NCBI RefSeq assembly: GCF_041146395.1
Contig: NC_090986.1
Span: 40,522,001 to 40,586,000 of the forward strand
Direction: 5' to 3'
Source: Eulemur rufifrons
Lineage: Eukaryota; Chordata; Mammalia; Primates; Lemuridae
DNA length: 64,000 nucleotides
Below, piece after piece: positions 56,394 to 64,000 of the stretch. Position 1 is the stretch's first letter, and each line of letters begins with the position of its first letter. A model generated the notes under the pieces. That model was not told where the DNA came from. It saw only the letters and a list, made by a program, of their open reading frames with translations, and did no database searches. A program made the translations under genes and the position numbers.

Positions 56394-56865
56394 CAGTTGA
56401 CCTTAAAAAAGGGAGATTATCCGGGTGGGCCCAATATAATCACATGATCCTCTAAACGCAGAGAACCTTCTCTGACTGGTGGCAAAAGAGGAAGTCAGAG
56501 AGATTCAAAGCATGAATGGGATTTTATGGCTGTTTCTGGCTTGAAGGTGGAGAGGGACATGAATCTAGGAACGTGGGCAGCCTCCAGGAACAAAGGGTGG
56601 ACTGTATTTGGCAGCCAGCAAAGAAAGGATCTCAGAGCAAGAGCTGCAAGGAAATGAGTTATGAGCAACCTGAATGATTTTGAAAGTGAATTCTTCCTCT
56701 GAGCCTTCAGATGAGAGCCCAGCCAAATCAACATCTTGATTTCAACCTATGCAGAAAACTCAGTTGCATCCAATCTGGACTTTTGACTATGATATAATAA
56801 ATGGATGTTGTTTTAAGTCACCAAGTTTGTAACAATTTTTTCTATAGCCATAGACAACTAAGACA
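56394..56865 (+). mobile_element. MaLR-like LTR, 3' part
   Basis: The outer LTR resumes: GAGATTATCCGGGTGGGCCC, AATATAATCACATGATCCTC, then AATAAATGGATGTTGTTTTA, the polyadenylation region, and GACAACTAAGACAG at its end. Confidence 0.8.
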
Positions 56866-58971
56866 GAAGAATACAAAGTGCCAAAAGCTCCTCTCCAGAG
56901 TTGATGCTAAAGATTCAGAGCTCTGCAAGAGCTGCTGACACAGTCAGATTTTGGGGATAGATTATGACTAACAGTAGAAAAAGATTCTGGCAGCTGCTGA
57001 GAGTTAAGGGACAATTCCATGAATTTTCTGTGCTGTTAATGGGCACCTGAAGTTACCCTTGAGCCCTGCTAAAAGCTGCTTCCTGGTAGTGCCGGAATAA
57101 GCATATCAGTAGGAGCTGTCGCTGAAAGCAATGGGTGTAGGCCAGAAGAGACCTTTTTAGTTGGAAATTTCTAGCCTCTTATATTATTACTTCTAGAAAT
57201 CGGAGATTGCCACATTAGGTAAATACAGCCCCTGACAACCAAGCTGGAGTTTAGGGCAAAATTCAGGAGACAGTGGGGGAACTCGAGTTCCAAACAAGGA
57301 CAGGAGAAGAAGCCCTGTCATATGAACTGGACATACACAGGAGAGGTCACCATGCACCTGTAGTTTTGGGGAACAGAGATCCTCAAGGGATTACTTGGGA
57401 CAATCTGGTTAACATCCAAGGTGTGGCCAGACTAAGGGTGGGATGAAGCTTCCATACATGGCAGGGCTTGTTCATCCACTGAAAGCCTGGCTAGGGCTCA
57501 GACAAGCAGCACTGAAATCTTCAATACTCACCCTTCAGCAGTAGCTCGAACATATGGGAGGTGAACTGAGATGGTTACAGACCCAGAAATCCTGGATGAA
57601 ATCTTGTATTGGTGCAGGATCTTTGAATTGAATCTGATACTCATTTTTTTTTTTTTTTTTTACCTTCTTAGGGAAGTGTTTGGGCCTTGAAAAGGAGCAC
57701 AAACATTCCATTTCCTTAGATCCTTCATCTAATGTCTAAATCAGTATTCGCCCTGAATTTGGTGTATTTCATCAATTACTTACTAAGAAGAATCTAGCAT
57801 GGGTAACTGCTTAAATAAAATGTGAAGGTTATATACTCTATTGTGAAATAGACTTCGGCTTTTTATTTATACTCGGTTTAAAATTATGTAGCAGTAACTC
57901 AGGCAGTAAGCATGATGTGAAGGAAATAGCCTGTTAAGAACTGCTCAATCTCAGCTTCTGTAATTCTTTCCCTGTGGCTGGGGTCATTGGTCCCCTCAGC
58001 ACAATGAGCCTGGGCCCAGCACCAGGGCCTAGCCTGATCATGGCTAAGTTAGGTTTAAGGGCTGCTAACTCAGCATCAGTCCCTGTAGCTGCTCAGCTAG
58101 TCCTGTCCCTGACCCCAAGAATCTGCTCCTAGACACTGTACCACCCCACGCCGATAGGCAGGTTTAGGTTCTGAGTGCCTATCCAGTTACAATCATTCAA
58201 ACCTAGCCTGCTCTGTGAGGCTGGGAGTCTTCTCCTGGCCAGGCTGTAGTGACTGATCCTTTCTCTGAATCTCCTTAGTTCTTAGAATCTGTTATTCAAC
58301 ATCTAGCATAACTTACTTATCTAGATATTTATGTTTTTATCTAAACTCATTGACATTTTAGAGCTATGAGAGCTCTAGGCACGCATATCTAGTGCAATCT
58401 CATTTTCAGAATATGAAACTAGCTTAGAGATTAACTACTAGACTAAAATCATATCAAGGAAGACCCAAGGCTAGGACTGTATCAAACCAAACTCCTGGTC
58501 TTCTGTTATTCTTATTGTTCAGTGATGGCATAATTATTTGAATTCTTACTAGAGTGTCAGTCCCCAAAGGGACCTATCTCTTCCCTCTAAGGATACCTGT
58601 CCCTAGAGTAGATAACACATATTGATGTCATTGATGAGAAACCCATTGATGGGTATCTTAGCCATTAAAGGTCATAGGATTATGGCTACCGTTCTTTATA
58701 CAGTGAGCACTGACACTAGTTATACAAGTTGTTAATTTTACTGACTTAATATAGCAAATTGTAGCTTTTTTGTAAGTAAAATGGAAACCAAACCTGTAAT
58801 AAAATTCCATATAGGTAGTAAGTTTGACAGAGGACTAGCATTAGCCAAAATGTATTTCTTTAAATATAACAGGGATGCCTAAAACATTACATATCAATTT
58901 TATCATCTTCAACTTTATTGAGAATAAACACATACTTAAACTCGAAATGCTAATGTTAGTACAAGAGATTT
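56866..58971. other. Unassigned non-coding DNA
   Basis: No gene or repeat family recognised. A T tract of about 18 lies at 57644-57661. Confidence 0.35.
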
Positions 58972-59035
58972 GATAATGGGATAGAATTTTTTTATTATGG
59001 GATAGAATTTGATAATGAGATAGAATTTTTATGAA
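58972..59035 (+). repeat. Tandem repeat, GATAATGGGATAGAATTT-type
   Basis: Three imperfect copies of GATAATGGGATAGAATTT with T-rich spacers. Confidence 0.85.
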
Positions 59036-59616
59036 TATTTTTTTAAATGACCATGAGGCACTGTTTACTGATGAATATAATACACAAAAGTAATGTGCAT
59101 GTAAATGTTTCCTTAACATGTCAGCTATGTAAAATATATATTGTTATTTGCTATAGTCTGGTAATGAAATCTATTAATATTAATAAATTTAGTCAAAAAT
59201 CTATATTTGTCATACTTCAAATTGCTGGTGTTCGTTGATTAGAAAAGTTATTTCCTGGGTTCCATTGTTCAAGATAAAAAAGTAATAAAGTTGACATGCA
59301 TATTTACTTAAAGGAATTTGAGTTACCTGTGCGTGAACTGAATTTTTCCTGGTAAGTCATTAGTGTCCGTTCTGCATCAAGGAACAGAATTTCAATCAAC
59401 AGTACCCTTTTTCCTTTTACCTTTAAAAAATGATTACTATTGTACCACAGTTTCTTATAGGAAACATATTAAGCAGTTGTCCAATATACTTTACTGAATT
59501 TGGCAACATACATTAAAATGTTACAGTATTCCTTTGTGAGATTTCTGCTGACTCATCAGTTGGGTCATAGCATGAAAGACTATAAAGAAAATTGCAATAA
59601 GCAATAATCAAAAAGT
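59036..59616. other. Unassigned AT-rich DNA
   Basis: Nothing recognised. Confidence 0.35.
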
Positions 59617-59631
59617 AACCGCAGGGGTCAA

Positions 59632-59684
59632 CTCTGGTATTTGATGAGGAGTAGAATATAATTTGTGGAGTGTCCTTCAGGGCC
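59632..59684 (+). repeat. Local direct repeat, copy 1
   Basis: The text TGGTATTTGATGAGGAGTAG, then AATATAATTTGTGGAGTGTC and CTTCAGGGCC, recurs with differences at 60281-60332. Confidence 0.75.
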
Positions 59685-60280
59685 ACAGGCTTGCGGAGCA
59701 CAGAGGAGATTCTGTTACAGACATGTCAATCATTCGGACAGCCGGTGAGCCGTGTCAGAAGTGGGATAACCGCTCCCCCACCCAGCCTCCAGCGACAAGA
59801 CCTCATCCTTGGCAAGTCTGGCAGTGATGCTGGGCACGTTTTCTTTGTACTGATGTTCAATCTAATCTCAACCAGTGCTATTTAATAAATTTTCTGGAAT
59901 TGGTTTAATCAGCTATGCCATTTTTTTAATGGTGTGTTAACTTTTATGTAACAAAGGACAGAAGAAAGCAAAGCAGTGCTTTTGAAGGTGCTTGGATTCG
60001 AGTTGAAAGCTTCTGGAGAATACGTAAGAAATGAACAATGTAGTTGTGGGGCACCGGGGAATAAAATATGTGGGGACAGGAGTGGGAACAAGATGTTTTT
60101 CTATATACTTTTTATATAGTTTGATTTTTAAGTCATGTGAATATATTATCTACTCAAAAATAAAATAACAATGATTTTTAAAAAGTCCTTGTTCAAAAAA
60201 GGCATATGACTTACTTGGGGAAAAACAACCGTCGAAATGTACCGGTCCTCAGTGGTTGACTCTCAATAGCATGGAGCCAC
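59685..60280. other. Unassigned DNA between local direct repeats
   Basis: The part 59690-59830 is richer in G+C and CpG than its surroundings and is followed by AATAAA at 59884. No domain was recognised in its frame (59670-59885). Confidence 0.3.
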
Positions 60281-60332
60281 CCTGCTATTTGATGGGGCGT
60301 AGAATATAATTTATGAGTGTCCTTCAGGACAG
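60281..60332 (+). repeat. Local direct repeat, copy 2
   Basis: TGCTATTTGATGGGGCGTAG, AATATAATTTATGAGTGTCC, TTCAGGAC; about 85% like copy 1 by eye. Confidence 0.75.
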
Positions 60333-61284
60333 AGCATCCTCTTTCCCTCCTCCTTCCTAGCTCTCCAAGCTAGGGCTGAGGGTATGGACAAAGACCCTAC
60401 AACCTGACAGAGTCCCCTCTCTTATCAGTTATGTCATTTAAAAGTCAACTTATCAATAGAATTAGACACCCTGCAGTGAGCCTCCACTGTGTCTTAAGAG
60501 GCAAATGTCCCTTTCAGGTCTGTAGCCAGTCTGCACAGCCAGAGCCAGGCCTGCTTCCCAGATGAGGCTAAGCAGGAAGAACCTGCGGCTACTCCTGGCC
60601 AAGGAGGCTGGGGGGCAGCTTTTCCTGGAGGCCATGCAGGGCTTGGTATTACGTGCAGCGTGTTGCCACGAAAATAAAACCTGAAGCATAAACGTTTTTT
60701 GAAAATAGTCTGTAACCATACAGAATGAACCATAAAAGAACATGAATTTCCTTCTAAGGAGAACAAACGTTTTTAAATTTTCTTTTTTTAGTCCAGTAAT
60801 TAGGTTGCCCATATGAGAAATTTCTCATTTAATTTATAAATTTAGTAGAGCTATAAAATGACGTAAAATGAAAAATTGTAAATTAAACTCTACTGTTCTA
60901 GATGAAAAGAGAGGCCTGGGGACTGAAGGTGATCCATCCAGGGAAGGTCATTGCTTGAGCTAGTTCCTGGGAATCCTCCCAGGCTCCTGATTTTGCTCTC
61001 CTTTGGCAGAAATGATTGCTGAGATTTTTCTCTCGCGTTGTTTTCCTGCCATGGGAAACCGTCCTTCTCTTTCTTGATTCCTTTCTAGTAAGGTGAATGT
61101 TCACTTCTGCCCCTCATGGCTGACCTCCTTTTTTTCCTACTCTCATTGCACTTATGGACAGTTTCCTGTTGCTTAATACTCTGCTAATATCTAATCACTC
61201 CATGTTTATTAGTTTTTCCTCCCAAGTTAAATTTGTATCCTTGAAAATAGGGCTTAGAGTCTTACACAGTTTTTATTTTCCTTA
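60333..61284. other. Unassigned non-coding DNA
   Basis: No gene or repeat family recognised. The overlapping minus-strand frames at 60462-60812 have no domain. Confidence 0.35.
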
Positions 61285-61289
61285 CATCA

Positions 61290-61465
61290 GTGGTTCTCAA
61301 ACAGCAGGTTCGTTTACTACTCATTTTATTTAAGTTTTTAAAATTTGACACAAATTTTTAGAAATCCAAAAATTTTCATTAAAAAGGGAGCCTGTGAAAG
61401 CACTACGATTCTTTGAAATGGTGGTGGGTGGAGCATGACGTAGATAAATTGGCAAACCACAACTT
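61290..61465 (+). mobile_element. hAT-Charlie fragment (MER20-like)
   Basis: It starts with CAGTGGTTCTCAAACAGCAG, which matches the terminal repeat of MER20/Charlie-type hAT elements. The right end near GGCAAACCACAACTTTAC is less clear. Short and non-autonomous. Confidence 0.5.
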
Positions 61466-62639
61466 TACAGCACTTTGTATGGCACACCCATCAGGCATCT
61501 ATTGGAATGTGATGGCCAATTGACAATTTGCTTGTAAAATTCTGGTTGTTTCACTTTCCAAATATAACTAATTAATTGTCTTACAAAAATAAAAAAAATC
61601 CTTTACTGTTATTTTAGTTTCTCTTGGTTCAAACTGGAAAAAAAAAAAAAAGAAACAACAAAAAAAAATCTCAACTAAACCTTACTTGAAAGGCTTTATG
61701 GAGCAGCCCAATATATTCTACAATGCTAAATAAAATAATTGATAACAGATGGCCAGCTAAGCTCTACCAGCTGTAATCATAAAGACAAAGAGAACTTTCA
61801 TGGTCAAGGTTAGGGTCTTGAACGTACTTTTGATGTGAATGGAAGCTTTGTAAGGCTATGGAATAAGAATACAATGGAATACTATGTCAGCAGAATGATA
61901 TCAAATGCTGGGAAAGCTAAAAACTGTAGCAATTTTTAAATTAAAAAAAGTACCATACTTTTTTTTTATAATAAATCCTTCCATTATTTTCCACTTTTTA
62001 TTCATAGATGTAAAGGTTTACATAATTAAAGAGAAGAATCATTTTCTTTACTGATTGTGAGATGGTTGATGGCCAGAGGTAAGGCAAAATTATTTGGGGG
62101 GAGAATAATTTGGTCTTAAAGTCATGACATGGGCTGTTTAGATTAGTTATTCTGTAATGTTCCTTTGGAAAGAGTGAATACTTTATTTATAAATTTATTT
62201 TAATGCAACGTTTACTTCTTAAAACCATGTTAGAGACAGTGAGGCTAAAGATTAAACTCAATAGATACTTGATTTGCCAAGTTACATAGTCACACAGCTG
62301 GAAGAAATAAAAAAATGTACTGTAAGCACATCAGACAGAAAGGTGTTGACTGCCTGTTTTAAAATAGCCAAGGACTTTGGTGAGGTTCTCCAGTATCTGA
62401 CAAGAACCGTGGTTTCCATGTTACTAGTATTTATGTTGTAACTATCCATGGAGTTGATATATTTTTTCCTCCTACCCTTAATGTTGGTGTGGGGGAAAGT
62501 CCAAAGGAAGAGTGGCCGCACTTATCTTCCTACTACAAATAGTGTCCTGTTTCTCCCCTTCAGTTTATTGCTACTCTTTTTAAAAGATTAATATATTGTA
62601 CCATATAGGCATTGCTCTCTGGTTCCTTGAAATGTTATA
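61466..62639. other. Unassigned AT-rich DNA
   Basis: Nothing recognised beyond A tracts at 61639-61652. Confidence 0.35.
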
Positions 62640-62900
62640 ATATTAAATAACAGCAGCAAACATTCACATAGAGCTTGTGTCAGGCAGTGGTGTCACCACT
62701 TTAAATATGCTAACTCACGTGATGCTCACGTCAGCTCTCTAAGGTGGACACTATTTCCTTCACTCCATTTTACAGATGCAGCACTGAGGCAGAGAGAGAG
62801 AGAGTGAAGAATCTGCCCATGGTGACACTGCTAATAAGGATGTGTCAGGATACAAACCCGGGTAGCCCAGCTCCACAGTTAATTAGGCTGCCTCCCACTC
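62640..62900 (-). mobile_element. MIR SINE, reversed
   Basis: Reversed MIR core: CTAACTCACGTGATGCTCAC, CACTCCATTTTACAGATGCA, CACTGAGGCAGAGAGAGAGA, and CAAACCCGGGTAGCCCAGCT. Confidence 0.85.
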
Positions 62901-63589
62901 AAGGTTGCCTTGATCTCTTAATTACCACATGCAATAATTTTTTCCAGTTCTCCTGTCACTTAGCGTCGTGGGGTTACTTGACACTGTTGATATTCCCATG
63001 ACTTCTGAGGCTGTGAAGTTGCTTAGCTCTCCTGCCTGTCTGCTTTTCTGGTGGATTTTATTATACTGTTTATATTTTTTGTGCCATATTTTTGTACATT
63101 TACTGAAGCTCTGTCCTCATTCTTCTTAATTATTTTCTTTCCCTATGATCATTCTTTTGGAAATCTTATCAATTACAGCTTTGTTTAAATGATTCTTACG
63201 TATCTGTCACCGTCCTCAACTTCTGCCTGGATTATTTGCTACATCTCTCTTTTTCTTCTGCAATCTTTCATAGGTACTTTAAAGACAACAGGCCCCCAAA
63301 TTGATTATCCCCATTATGCGCTCCTCCCCAAGTCTGTTCCTCACTCTGTGTCTGCACTTCACTTCCCTTAATGGTAGCACCTTCCTTGCATCCACTTGGA
63401 GCTAACCTCTGAAGTCCTTTCCTCCTTACTTCTTGGCTACAGTCAGTCATAGGGGAATTCTACTACGAAAGGAAAGTTTGAGAAGAGGGTAGACATATAA
63501 GTGTTCTTGGCATGTTAGGGGATGGTGAGTACCCTAGAGGGTCAAAGGAAGAAAGGACAAAGCAAAGAAAGAAAGATTTAGACTAAGTT
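62901..63589. other. Unassigned non-coding DNA
   Basis: Nothing recognised. Confidence 0.35.
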
Positions 63590-64000
63590 GATTGAGTAAA
63601 GTTTATTGAACTTTGAAGGGAAGTGTTTGTTCTGTGGGGCCACACTGTGTGATTGACTAACTGGCTTTGTCAATAGGCTTCTTATCTTTAGGGCAGCCTG
63701 ACTTTGATGAATATATTGAAGTGAGATGTGATCTTGAATTTTCATTCCCACAATTCCAGGACCTCTGCATTATCAGACCTTCTAGACACCATGAGACTCT
63801 GAAAGATGTATTGACACCAATCAAAACACCATAAGCCAATCATGAGAACTAGAAGTAGAAATTAAGGCTGGGGAGGAGCCTTTTCAGTGTGGGTGCCCGC
63901 TAGGCAGGACACTACCCCACGCTCAAGACATTTTGCAAGTGAATCCAGTCATCAGAGTACCCTGTGAGCCTGAAGAGAGAGTAAGGAGAGAAAGTAGCCT
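63590..64000. other. Unassigned; possible LTR-like repeat running off the end
   Basis: The block from AGTAAAGTTTATTGAACTTT to the window end has an LTR-like feel (CCAATCATGAGAACTAG, GGGGAGGAGCC), but no family was assigned and the right end is outside the window. Confidence 0.25.

Noticed and set aside
57644..57661. T tract considered as the reversed tail of a processed pseudogene
   Set aside because: The adjacent sequence shows no coding frame or flanking duplication.
1..64000. CRISPR array, phage, operon or other prokaryotic system
   Set aside because: The composition, SINEs, LINEs and LTRs are those of a mammalian genome. No regular spacer-repeat pattern or bacterial gene layout is present; the ~193-bp array is L1 5' UTR.

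Overview
The window looks like non-coding, repeat-rich nuclear DNA of a mammal, most likely a lemur-type (strepsirrhine) primate. The inference rests on three things seen in the sequence: 7SL-derived Alu elements, one with the internal spacer I associate with lemuriform Alus (9647-9989); L1 copies ending in the tail I associate with lemur L1s (28214-28270, 23790-23850); and small piggyBac-like and mariner-like DNA transposons. No host protein-coding gene, rRNA or tRNA gene could be supported. Apart from L1, the open frames are short, lack recognisable domains, and are what chance predicts, so the window is probably intergenic or intronic.

The dominant feature is a full-length, apparently intact LINE-1 on the minus strand (41412-49447, about 8.0 kb). 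It has an uninterrupted ORF1 (334 aa), an uninterrupted ORF2 (1292 aa; endonuclease, reverse transcriptase and Cys-rich domains), a G-rich 3' UTR, a terminal A tract and a 10-bp target-site duplication. Its 5' UTR is about 2.8 kb, CpG-rich and modular. It holds four tandem copies of a ~193-bp unit, each carrying a YY1-like CAAGATGGCGCC on the strand opposite to L1 transcription, plus long purine/pyrimidine tracts. Its 3' end differs from the tail of other L1s in the window, which suggests a 3' transduction or a separate subfamily.

Layout. 1-15 kb: a hAT transposon remnant with a decayed transposase C-terminus, an old L1, two MaLR-like LTRs, two Alus and a MIR, separated by unassigned DNA. 15-28 kb: old L1 3' ends, a mariner-like element with TIRs and a transposase fragment, an L2, a further LTR and a 5'-inverted (twin-primed) L1 with a clear target-site duplication. 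28-36 kb: mostly unassigned, with a short hAT element flanked by 8-bp duplications. 36-50.2 kb: an L1 cluster of three old L1 fragments in one orientation. The third hosts a 1.2-kb internally deleted L1 (5' UTR joined to the ORF2 3' end) and the full-length L1. 50-64 kb: a piggyBac-type MITE, MIR and L2 remnants, an LTR nested in an LTR, and unassigned sequence.

Repeat family names come from recognition, not database searches. Boundaries of ancient repeats are approximate.
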